A stretch of 9,990 nt of DNA, taken from assembly GCA_013205335.1 (NCBI GenBank), contig JABMNB010000791.1, positions 1 through 9,990 on the forward strand, written 5' to 3'. Shown in pieces: positions 1-6,091 of this stretch. Below the pieces are notes generated by a model that worked only from the letters and a program-made list of their open reading frames with translations, had not been told where the DNA came from and made no database searches. Made by a program: the position numbers and the translations under genes. Within the stretch, counting starts at the first letter, position 1. The number at the start of each line of letters is the position of its first letter. This DNA is from Rhodospirillales bacterium. GTDB lineage: Bacteria; Pseudomonadota; Alphaproteobacteria; Reyranellales; Reyranellaceae.

Positions 1-1
1 G

Positions 2-169
2 GCCGGCGGCGCCGCGGGCCCGTGGATCACCGGCGTGCTCTACGATTACGAGGGCGCCTATCGCCTGGCCTTCATCGTGGCACTGGGGTTCAGCGTCCTG
101 GGCGCCGCCTCGATCTGGTTCGCCTCGCCCGGCAAGGTCCGCATGGTTGCTGGGCGCGCGAAGGTTTGA
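2..169 (+). CDS. MFS transporter, C-terminal fragment (5' end outside window)
   Basis: Reading frame 2 is open from the window edge to TGA at 167-169 and gives 55 residues. It starts with a Gly/Ala-rich stretch, GGAAGPWITGVLYDYEG. A hydrophobic helix, AFIVALGFSVLGAASIWFA, follows, and then a short basic cytoplasmic tail (GKVRMVAGRAKV). The pattern 'GxxGPWxxGxLYD' before the last membrane helix is typical of the TM11-TM12 region of major-facilitator carriers, often organic-acid or monocarboxylate transporters. The substrate cannot be told from this fragment. It converges on the ureide cluster, and whether it functions with that cluster is unknown. Confidence 0.75.
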   Translation, partial: AGGAAGPWITGVLYDYEGAYRLAFIVALGFSVLGAASIWFASPGKVRMVAGRAKV

Positions 170-213
170 CCTGGAGCGCCGCCACTCTTTCCGCACCCTG
201 AGGCGCCCGTCCT

Positions 214-414
214 TCAGCGCGGCTCAGAAGGACGTGATTTCTTCAGGTGAAGCCTCGCCCAAAGCAGGTAGAGCCCAAAAGCAACAGAAGCCAAACCTAT
301 ACATCCAGTCCCGTAGCGACCTTCATCGAACTCGTTAATGGCGGCGACGCTGCCGAGGCCGAGCCAAACCCACCAGTTCAACTGAAGCGCCAATGGCTTT
401 TCTGGCTTTTCCAT
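214..414 (-). CDS. Small putative membrane protein, unknown function
   Basis: This 66-residue frame starts with ATG at 414 and stops with TGA at 214-216. The protein has a short charged N-terminus, a Trp-rich hydrophobic segment (about residues 14-26, WWVWLGLGSVAAI), a polar linker (NEFDEGRYGTG), a second hydrophobic helix (about 37-54, ending LYLLWARL) and a basic tail. A two-helix inner-membrane protein is a reasonable reading. The codons are less GC-rich than in the neighbours, which may mark acquired DNA. The ribosome-binding site is weak (AAGAGACAG about 5 nt upstream). It lies downstream of the allantoinase gene on the same strand, 103 nt past its stop. I do not recognise the family, and a chance ORF is not excluded. 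Confidence 0.45.
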   Translation of the reverse strand: MEKPEKPLALQLNWWVWLGLGSVAAINEFDEGRYGTGCIGLASVAFGLYLLWARLHLKKSRPSEPR

Positions 415-458
415 TCGACTGTCTCTTGCGTTGTGCTTAGTTCTCCAAATACTCGCAC

Positions 459-516
459 AAAAAACATCGCTTGGCTCTCCGCAGCGCTACACGCCACCAC
501 GAGTTCTTGCAGAGCC
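459..516 (-). terminator. Possible intrinsic terminator after the ureide cluster
   Basis: Just after the allantoinase stop, read on the - strand, GGCTCT (near 516-511) can pair with AGAGCC (478-473). A shorter alternative hairpin pairs CGCT with AGCG (486-483 with 471-468). A run of six T follows at 464-459. The stems are imperfect and sit 3 to 8 nt from the T-run, so this is only a moderate candidate. Confidence 0.35.
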
Positions 517-517
517 C

Positions 518-1441
518 TTATTCGTTCAATCCTTTGCCAGGATACGGATGCGTCGCGATCCAGTGCTTCGCGATGTCGAGGCGCTTGGTGACCCAGACGT
601 CCTGATGCTTCTGGACATAGTCGAGGAAGCGCCAGAGGCCGGCCATGCGGGCGGGATGGCCGATCAGGCGCTGGTGCAGGCCGACCGACATCATCTTGGG
701 CTGGGTGGCGCCTTCCTTGTAGAGGACGTCGAAAGCGTCCTTCACCAGGCCGAACCACTGGTCGGAGTGGACCATGCCGGCGGCGTACTTGCCGTCGTTG
801 TTGGTCAGCGAGTAGGGGACGACGAGGTGCGGCTTGCCCTCGACCGTCTGCCAGAAGGGCAGCTCCTCGCCGTAATAGTCGCTGTCATAGGTGAAGCCGC
901 CTTCCTCGATCAGCAGGCGGCGCGTGTTCACGCTGGGGCCATAGCGGCAGTACCAGCCGGCCGGCCGCTCGCCGACCGTCTGCTCCAGAGACTTGATGGC
1001 TTTCTGGATATGTTCGCGCTCCTCCGCTTCGGAAAGCTGGAAGTGGCGGACCCAGCGCCAGCCATGGCAGCAGACATCCCATCCAGCCGCCTTGATCGCC
1101 TGTGCGGCAAGCGGATTGCGCTCCAGTGCCAGCGCGCAGCCGAACACGGTGAGCGGCATTCCGCGCTCCTGGAAGGCGCGATGTATGCGCCAGAAGCCGA
1201 CCCGGCTGCCATACTCGAACATGCCCTCGCCAGCGAGATCACGGCCCTTCAGGCCGATCGAGGAGGTGCTCGACTCGGTCAAGCCGGTCTCGGTGTAGCC
1301 CTCGCCGTCCTGGACGGACGGTTCGGAGCCTTCCTCGTAGTTGACGACGAAGTTGATCGCGAGGCGCGCGCCGCCGGGCCATTTCGGATCGGGCGGATTG
1401 GGGCCATAGCCGATCAGGTCGCGAGTCGGTTGCCAGCTCAT
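518..1441 (-). CDS. puuE: PuuE-type allantoinase (polysaccharide-deacetylase fold), intact copy
   Basis: Allantoinase hydrolyses allantoin to allantoate in the cytoplasm during purine and ureide catabolism. The protein has 307 residues, matching the usual PuuE length of about 300-310. It shows the family's N-terminal block RDLIGYGPNPPDPKWPGGAR (8-27), NYEEGSE (34-40) where other NodB-fold deacetylases carry their Asp-Asp motif, FEYGSRVGFWR (75-85), HGWRW (126-130) in place of the usual His-x3-His metal motif, and YDSDYYGEELPFW (185-197). These replacements fit the cofactor-independent allantoinases recruited from polysaccharide deacetylases. The frame is open upstream to 1573, but ATG 1441 is chosen because MSWQPTRD matches the family start and a GAGGAGA ribosome-binding site lies just upstream. 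The start overlaps the stop of the preceding small gene (ATGA), so translation is probably coupled. Confidence 0.9.
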   Translation of the reverse strand: MSWQPTRDLIGYGPNPPDPKWPGGARLAINFVVNYEEGSEPSVQDGEGYTETGLTESSTSSIGLKGRDLAGEGMFEYGSRVGFWRIHRAFQERGMPLTVFGCALALERNPLAAQAIKAAGWDVCCHGWRWVRHFQLSEAEEREHIQKAIKSLEQTVGERPAGWYCRYGPSVNTRRLLIEEGGFTYDSDYYGEELPFWQTVEGKPHLVVPYSLTNNDGKYAAGMVHSDQWFGLVKDAFDVLYKEGATQPKMMSVGLHQRLIGHPARMAGLWRFLDYVQKHQDVWVTKRLDIAKHWIATHPYPGKGLNE

Positions 1442-1767
1442 GAAGGTCTCCTCACCAGTTCGGCGCCCATCTGACGGGCGATGTCGGCAATCTTGTCGTT
1501 CCAGGTGCGCATCGACAGGGTGCGAACCCCGGCGCGCAGGCAGGCCAGCGCGTAGCCCGGCGCGTCGCCGCAATCGACGATCAGCGTGAAGGCCACGTCC
1601 GGGAACTCTTCGCGCGCGCGCTCCTGCAGGGCGCCGAGATATCCCGCGCCGTAGAACGAGGCGGCATCCTCAGGCGTCAGCAGGACCGGCGCCGTGCCCG
1701 AGGCGCGCGCCGCCAGCAGCGCCGCTTCGGTCTGCCGCCAGTCGCGTACCAGGATCGGAGGAGCCAT
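1438..1767 (-). CDS. Conserved-looking protein of unknown function, coupled to puuE
   Basis: This 109-residue soluble protein begins MAPPILVRDW and ends ELVRRPS. It alternates hydrophobic strands and helices (PVLLTPEDAASFYG, then LQERAREEFPDVAF, then TLIVDCGDAPGYALACLRAGVRTL), which looks like a small alpha/beta fold. DCGDAPG followed by LRAGVR resembles ligand-binding loops of Rossmann or TIM-barrel proteins, but that is only an impression. I do not recognise the family. ATG 1767 is chosen because the in-frame upstream extension (to 1848) is encoded by dispersed-repeat DNA and looks non-coding; GTG at 1776 is an alternative. No clear ribosome-binding site is visible. Its TGA (1440-1438) overlaps the ATG of the allantoinase, which argues that it is a real gene working in the same pathway. 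Confidence 0.7.
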   Translation of the reverse strand: MAPPILVRDWRQTEAALLAARASGTAPVLLTPEDAASFYGAGYLGALQERAREEFPDVAFTLIVDCGDAPGYALACLRAGVRTLSMRTWNDKIADIARQMGAELVRRPS

Positions 1768-1810
1768 GACCGCCACAATACACGCTGTCGACACAGGCGG
1801 GGGAGCCCGG

Positions 1811-1875
1811 TCCTGGAGCGTAGCGAGCGACCTTTCCTGTGGTCTCAAAGATCCCTCGCGACGCTCGGGATGACA
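1811..1875. repeat. Dispersed intergenic repeat remnant (ATCCCGAGCG...GAGGGATC type)
   Basis: The - strand reads TCATCCCGAGCGTCGCGAGG, then GATCTTTGAG, then GGTCGCTCGCTACGCTCC. 'TCATCCCGAGCGNNGCGAGGGATC' is a sequence type I recognise as occurring many times in intergenic DNA of proteobacterial genomes. It fills most of the 126-bp gap between the broken allantoinase copy and the small unknown gene, and no coding function is likely. Copy number in this genome cannot be judged from one window. Confidence 0.55.
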
Positions 1876-1893
1876 AAGGCCTCGCGGCCTTCG
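1874..1893 (-). terminator. Stem-loop directly after the broken allantoinase copy
   Basis: On the - strand the bases right after the TGA (1896-1894) form CGAAGGCC-GCGA-GGCCTTTG. This is an 8-bp stem with one G-U pair, closed by a GNRA-type GCGA tetraloop. Only a very short T tract follows. It could act as a weak terminator or as an RNA-stabilising hairpin that lowers expression of the two genes downstream. Confidence 0.4.
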
Positions 1894-2818
1894 TCACTCA
1901 TTGAGGCCCTTGCCCGGATAGGGATGGGTCTTGATCCAATGGCGTGCGATGTCGAGGCGGCGGGTCACCCAGACGCCCTCGTGCTTCTGGATGTGGTCGA
2001 GCAGGCGTTGCAGCCCGACGGCGCGCGCGGGATGGCCGATCAGGCGCATGTGCAGGCCGATCGACATCATCTTGGGCCGCGTGGCGCCCTCCCGATAGAG
2101 CATGTCGAAGGCGTCGCGCACGAAGGAAAACCACTGGTCCGACGTGCCGATCGACGCGCCGAATTGACCATCATTGTTGGTGACGGAGTAGGGCACGACG
2201 AGCTGCGGCTTGCCTTCGACGGTGACCCAGAAGGGCAGCTCCTCGCCATAATAGTCGCTGTCGTAGAGGAAGCCGCCTTCCTCGACGACGAGGCGGCGCG
2301 TGTTCACGCCGGGTCCATAGCGGCAATACCAGCCGAGCGGCCGCTCGCCGGTCATCTTCTGGATGGCCGCGATCGCCTTGCGGATATGGTCGCGTTCGGT
2401 CGCCTCGTCGAGCTCGTAGTGCTTGATCCAGCGCCAGCCATGCGAGCAGACGTCGAAGCCCGACTTGGCGATGGCGGCCGACGCTTCGGGATTGCGCTCC
2501 ATCGCCAGCCCGCAGCCGAAGATCGTCATCGGCAGGCCGCGTTCCTGGAAGAGCCGCATCAGCCGCCAGAAGCCGACACGGCTGCCATATTCGAACAGGC
2601 CTTCGGCCGCGAGGTCGCGCCCCTGGATGGGACTGGCCCATGCGGCTCGCGTCGCTGAGGCCGATTTCCGTGTGTCCTTCGCCGTCCTGGATGGAGGGCT
2701 CGGAGCCCTCCTCGTAGTTCATGACGAAGTTCACGGCGATGCGCGCGCCGCCGGGCCATTTCGGGTCGGGCGGGTTGGCGCCGTAGCCGATGAAATCGCG
2801 GCGGACCTCGTAGGGCAT
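1894..2818 (-). pseudogene. puuE: Second PuuE-type allantoinase copy, broken by a 1-nt frameshift
   Basis: The frame opening at ATG 2818 (MPYEVRRDFIGYG, then NYEEGSEPSIQDGEGHTEIG) matches allantoinase up to about residue 63. Allantoinase sequence then continues in the next frame (IQGRDLAAEGLFEYGSRVG, FQERGLPM, HGWRW, YDSDYYGEELPFW) to TGA 1896-1894, ending PGKGLNE exactly like the intact copy. The shift lies at GGG 2629-2631 (+ strand; CCC on the coding strand). Removing one base restores SIQGRD and gives exactly 307 codons plus stop, the same length as the intact paralogue. The locus is 925 nt, one more than 924. The two copies are about 70% identical by eye over the 3' part. No other stop or shift is present, so this is either a very recent mutation or a sequencing or assembly error. 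A CCGGAG ribosome-binding site precedes the start, 15 nt after allA. If the shift is real, the product lacks most of the fold. Confidence 0.85.
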
Positions 2819-2833
2819 CGTCTCAGCTCCGGA

Positions 2834-3307
2834 TCAGGGAATGCGGATGGTGAAGGGGGGCACGGGCACGAATTCCTCGTCGCCCTTGCCGCCGTCGCGC
2901 CACATGAACACGGCGAAGCGGCCGGGCCGGTCCAGCACAGTGAGACCGTGATGCCAGGTATCGGGCCGGTAGGTGACGCCCTGCTTGCCGGTGGCGATGA
3001 AGACTTTCATACCGCTCGCGTCGGGACCGCCAGCGACGGCGTGCGGCGCCACGACGATCAACCAGCGCTCAACATCGAGTGGAACGAAGGTCTGGGAGGA
3101 AAATTGGTGACGTTCCAGATAGTCGCTGCGCAGCGGCCGGTCAGGCGTCTCGGCCTTCAGGCTCACCGAAAGACTGGCATGCGCGGTCGGGCGGAGGTTG
3201 CCCAGCGCGTCCTCGTAATATGTACGGCCGGGAACCTCAGGCACGTCGATCACGTCGCCGAACGGGGCGAAGGCTTCCTTGGTGAGAGGCTGGGGGATCA
3301 ATTCCAT
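2834..3307 (-). CDS. allA: Ureidoglycolate lyase
   Basis: This cytoplasmic enzyme splits (S)-ureidoglycolate into glyoxylate and urea, the last carbon-releasing step of allantoin catabolism. The 157-residue length fits the AllA family (about 160). It begins with the family-like PLTKEAFAPFGDVID (7-21). The central block is ERHQFSSQTFVPLD (65-78), and a cupin-like core, GVTYRPDTWHHGLTVL (110-125), carries the paired His119-His120. ATG 3307 is supported by an AGGA motif about 8 nt upstream (GACGAGGACCCAGCT). The gene starts 13 nt after permease 2 and ends 15 nt before the broken allantoinase copy, so it sits in the middle of the operon and links transport to ureide breakdown. Older annotations call this family ureidoglycolate hydrolase. 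Confidence 0.9.
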   Translation of the reverse strand: MELIPQPLTKEAFAPFGDVIDVPEVPGRTYYEDALGNLRPTAHASLSVSLKAETPDRPLRSDYLERHQFSSQTFVPLDVERWLIVVAPHAVAGGPDASGMKVFIATGKQGVTYRPDTWHHGLTVLDRPGRFAVFMWRDGGKGDEEFVPVPPFTIRIP

Positions 3308-3320
3308 AGCTGGGTCCTCG

Positions 3321-4142
3321 TCATTCGCGCATGCGGCCGGTCAGTCCTACCGTCCATTCCATGATCAGCATCAAGAGGAAGGCTACGGTGATCAAGACGC
3401 CCGACACGGCCGCAATGCGCGGATCGAGGGTCGATTCCATCATGCCCCACATGCGGATGGGCAGCATGTCGGTGCGCGCCGTCGACAGGAACAGCGACAC
3501 CGGCACATTGTCGATCGAGGCCATGAAGGCGAGAAACGCCCCGGCGAAGATGCCGGGCGCGATCAGCGGCAGGGTCACGCGGCGCATCGTGTAGAACCAA
3601 CTCGCGCCCAGGCTCTGCGAGGAATCGTTCAGCGCGGGGTCGAGCTGCGAGATGCTGGCGGAAGTCGTTCGGATGATGAACGGCACGGTCACGATCATGT
3701 GGCCGGCGATGATCAGGTTCAGCGACGGCCGCAAGCCGATCAGCGTGAAGTACATCAGCGCCGCCAGGCCGAAGGTGAGGCCGGGCAGGACGAGCGGCGA
3801 CATGAAGAGCCCGTCGGCGACGCGGGCCAGCCTGTGGCGGTTCCGCGCCAGCCCGAGCGACGCCATGCTGCCGAACAGGATGCCGAAGCCGGTCGACCAG
3901 GCGGCCACCTCCAGCGAGTTGTAGACGGCGCGATGGATCTGCCGCGACTTCGAGGCGTCGAACAGGGCCTCGTACCATTGCAGGGAGAAGCCGGTCGGCG
4001 GGAACTTGAGCGAGCGGCCCTCGGTGAATGACGTCGTCAGCACGATCACCACCGGCGCCACGATGATCAGCAGCGCCAGCGCGGCCAGCGTGCCGATGAC
4101 GAGGCTATAGGAGAGGTCGGCGAGACTGCGGCGCCTACCCAT
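3321..4142 (-). CDS. ABC transporter permease 2 (PotC-like)
   Basis: Inner-membrane permease of 273 residues with about six hydrophobic helices: roughly 14-36, 80-99, 112-134, 143-158, 196-210 and 246-263. The EAA-type loop that contacts the ATPase is visible at about 175-198, with SLGASWFYTMRRVTLPL as its core. The spacing and the sequence DNVPVSLFLS after the loop resemble the spermidine/putrescine PotC group. ATG 4142 is chosen because GGAGG lies 8 nt upstream and the start falls inside the last codons of permease 1, an 8-nt overlap that indicates translational coupling. A longer in-frame start at 4184 would add a segment encoded inside permease 1 and is less likely. It pairs with permease 1 to form the membrane channel. 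Confidence 0.9.
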   Translation of the reverse strand: MGRRRSLADLSYSLVIGTLAALALLIIVAPVVIVLTTSFTEGRSLKFPPTGFSLQWYEALFDASKSRQIHRAVYNSLEVAAWSTGFGILFGSMASLGLARNRHRLARVADGLFMSPLVLPGLTFGLAALMYFTLIGLRPSLNLIIAGHMIVTVPFIIRTTSASISQLDPALNDSSQSLGASWFYTMRRVTLPLIAPGIFAGAFLAFMASIDNVPVSLFLSTARTDMLPIRMWGMMESTLDPRIAAVSGVLITVAFLLMLIMEWTVGLTGRMRE

Positions 4143-5028
4143 GGACGTAGCCTCCGGAGCGGCGCCCCAGATAGGACAGCGCACTCACGACGGTCAGCAC
4201 CGAGACGAGCAGGGTGAGCGACACCACGGCGGCGAAGGGCCAGTTGAAGACAACGAGCGACTGCTGCCAGATCAGCAGCGGCAGGTAGATCAGGCGGACG
4301 CCGCCGATCACGGTCTGCGAGATGAAGGCGGTGGTGGAGCTGGCGAACACCAGCAGGCAGCCGGCGACCAGGCCGGGCATGCTGAGCGGCACCGTCACCT
4401 TGAACAGCGTGCGCCAGCGCGAGGCGCCGAGGGCAGCCGAAGCGTCGCGCAGGTTGCCGTCCAGCCGCGACATCACGCTGATCAAGGGTAGCAGCAGCAG
4501 CGGCATCTCGATCTGCGTCAGCGAGATCACGAGGCCCAGCTCGGTCTGCAGCAGGCGAAGCGGCTCGGATATGATGCCGAGCTGCATCAGAAGTGTGTTG
4601 ACCACACCCTCGCGGCCCAGCACGACGATCCAGGCGAAGGTGCGGACCACCACGGAGAGCAGGAGCGGCATGACGATGATGAAGATCAGCACCTTCTGCA
4701 GGCGCGGCGACGCATCGAGATAGACCAGCGCCAGCGGATACCCGATCAGCACGGTGGCGCACACCGTCTTCACACCCAGCATCATGGTGTCGACGATCAC
4801 CTTGTAGCTGAAGGGATCGCCAAGGAATTTCGCCCACTGGCCGAAACCCGGCTGGGTGATCTTGTCGTCGTTGAAGAAGCTCACGCCGACCAGCATCAGC
4901 AGCGGCGCGAGGAAGATGGACGCAAAGGCGAGCGCCAGAGGCAGCGCAAGCTGCCACTCTGCTGGAGCGAAGCGCTTTCCTCCCCCAACTGCGGGGGAGG
5001 TGGCGGCGTCAGATGACGGAGAGGGCAC
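4135..5028 (-). CDS. ABC transporter permease 1 (PotB-like)
   Basis: Inner-membrane permease of 297 residues. Hydrophobic helices lie near 28-51, 80-103, 113-137, 164-186, 221-241 and 265-288. The EAA loop is at about 195-219 (core AALGASRWRTLFKVTVPL). Family resemblance is to PotB-type permeases for polyamine-like or other small organic solutes. The first in-frame start after two stops is GTG 5028, with no good ribosome-binding site. The first 25 or so residues (PSPSSDAATSPAVGGGKRF...) are Pro/Ser/Gly-rich and are encoded by a dispersed GC palindrome, so the natural N-terminus is uncertain. The gene lies 24 nt after the binding-protein gene in the same frame and overlaps permease 2 by 8 nt. 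Confidence 0.88.
   Translation of the reverse strand: MPSPSSDAATSPAVGGGKRFAPAEWQLALPLALAFASIFLAPLLMLVGVSFFNDDKITQPGFGQWAKFLGDPFSYKVIVDTMMLGVKTVCATVLIGYPLALVYLDASPRLQKVLIFIIVMPLLLSVVVRTFAWIVVLGREGVVNTLLMQLGIISEPLRLLQTELGLVISLTQIEMPLLLLPLISVMSRLDGNLRDASAALGASRWRTLFKVTVPLSMPGLVAGCLLVFASSTTAFISQTVIGGVRLIYLPLLIWQQSLVVFNWPFAAVVSLTLLVSVLTVVSALSYLGRRSGGYVHG
4979..5000. repeat. GC-rich palindrome inside the 5' end of permease 1
   Basis: CCTCCCCC (4979-4986) and GGGGGAGG (4993-5000) are perfect 8-bp arms around a 6-nt loop, AACTGC. The surrounding words (AGCGAAGCGCTTTCC on one side, TGGCGGCGTCAGATGACGG on the other) look like the family of dispersed intergenic palindromes common in alphaproteobacterial genomes. 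It encodes residues 10-17 of permease 1. The RNA hairpin lies just after the binding-protein gene, where it could protect that upstream mRNA or limit permease translation. Confidence 0.6.
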
Positions 5029-5052
5029 GGGCGGCCGGAGGCGTTACGACAG

Positions 5053-6072
5053 CTACTTCGCCATTTCCTTGTTGAACTTCTCGATCCAGCCGGCGCGCAG
5101 CGGATTGATCTTCGCCCAGTCGTGGCGGACAAAGCTCGACATCTCGTCGAGGCTCTTCATCGGCAGATAGTCGGGCAGCGGCACGTCCTTGTTGACCGGG
5201 ATGAAGTTGTAGGGCGGCTTGGTCAGCGCTTCCTGGACCTCCTTGCCGGCGACGATGTCGATGTACTTGTAGGCGTTCTCGACGTCCGTCGCGCCCTTGG
5301 CGATGTGCAGCGTCGTCAGGAAGGTGATGGCGCCCGTCTCGGGCTTCACGAACTCGATGTCGACGCCGCGGCCCTTCAGCGTCGCGACGGTCTGGGTGTT
5401 GGTGTACATCACGTCGCACTGGCCTTGCTGGAACAGGCTCGGCATGGCCGCCGGCTGGCCGACCGCGGCGATCTTCGGCAGGACCTTCTTCAGTTCGACG
5501 AGCGCCGGTTCGATGTTGGTCTCGGAGCCGCCGAAGACCTTGGCGATCTCGATGAGCGACACGGTGCCGAACGTGGTCTGGAAGCCTGTGAGACCGAGAC
5601 GCGACACCCAGGGATCCGTGAACAGATCCTTCCAGCCCTTGGGAGCAGGAACCTTCTTGGGGTTGTAGGCAATGCCCACCACCTGTGCGTTGACGCCCAC
5701 GCCCCATTCGTCGACCAGTCCGGCCGGCAGCTTCGAGGCATTCGTGATCTTCTTGAGATCGATCCTGTCGAAGAGTCCGTCCTGGATCGCGGTGATGCGC
5801 GGACCGGGATCGAGCACGAAAGCGTCGAACGGAGGTGCGCCGCGTGCGGCCTTCGCCTTCGCGACCTGATCCACGGCGAAGAGAGGTTGCAGCTCGAGGT
5901 CGACGCTGTATTTCTTCTTCAGTGCCGGCGCCACGATGGCGCGAAAGGCCTCCTCCCAGGTGCCGGGATAGATGGCGGCGGCGACGCTGCCTTTCGCATG
6001 GGCGATCGAAGGAAGGAAGGAGGCGCCTCCGAGGGCGGTAGCGCCGGCGAGCAGGTGTCTGCGGCTGAACAT
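5053..6072 (-). CDS. ABC transporter periplasmic solute-binding protein (family 1, PotD-like)
   Basis: Substrate-capturing component of the importer, 339 residues, exported to the periplasm. The N-terminus MFSRRHLLAGATALGGASFL carries a twin-arginine motif (SRRHLLA) and a hydrophobic core. A likely signal-peptidase site lies after AHA at residue 26. The mature part (AAAIYPGTWEEAFRAIVAP, then FDAFVLDPG, then GVGVNAQVVGIAYNP) matches family 1 extracellular binding proteins of the polyamine/thiamine/iron type. ATG 6072 is preferred over the longer frame (to 6159) because it has GGAGAG 5 nt upstream and starts the signal peptide directly. It begins 19 nt after the ATPase stop. The ligand is not readable from sequence. 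The neighbours suggest allantoin, allantoate, urate or another ureide or amine. Confidence 0.88.
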   Translation of the reverse strand: MFSRRHLLAGATALGGASFLPSIAHAKGSVAAAIYPGTWEEAFRAIVAPALKKKYSVDLELQPLFAVDQVAKAKAARGAPPFDAFVLDPGPRITAIQDGLFDRIDLKKITNASKLPAGLVDEWGVGVNAQVVGIAYNPKKVPAPKGWKDLFTDPWVSRLGLTGFQTTFGTVSLIEIAKVFGGSETNIEPALVELKKVLPKIAAVGQPAAMPSLFQQGQCDVMYTNTQTVATLKGRGVDIEFVKPETGAITFLTTLHIAKGATDVENAYKYIDIVAGKEVQEALTKPPYNFIPVNKDVPLPDYLPMKSLDEMSSFVRHDWAKINPLRAGWIEKFNKEMAK

Positions 6073-6091
6073 GGACGACTCTCCGTGGTTG

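Noticed and set aside
431..1474. Long + strand ORF of 347 codons opposite the intact allantoinase
   Set aside because: It is the antisense shadow of a gene with clear family motifs. Long antisense frames are usual in GC-rich coding DNA, and the protein resembles no family.
1442..1573. Upstream start giving a 351-residue allantoinase
   Set aside because: The extra 44 residues overlap the preceding gene in another frame and match no PuuE N-terminus. ATG 1441 has a good ribosome-binding site and the family start.
2625..2640. Programmed +1 frameshift in the second allantoinase
   Set aside because: There is no recognised slippery site, stop codon at the shift or stimulatory structure, and the paralogue needs no shift. 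Mutation or sequencing error is simpler.
1870..2658. + strand ORF of 262 codons opposite the broken allantoinase copy
   Set aside because: Antisense shadow. It resembles the shadow over the intact copy only because the two genes are paralogues.
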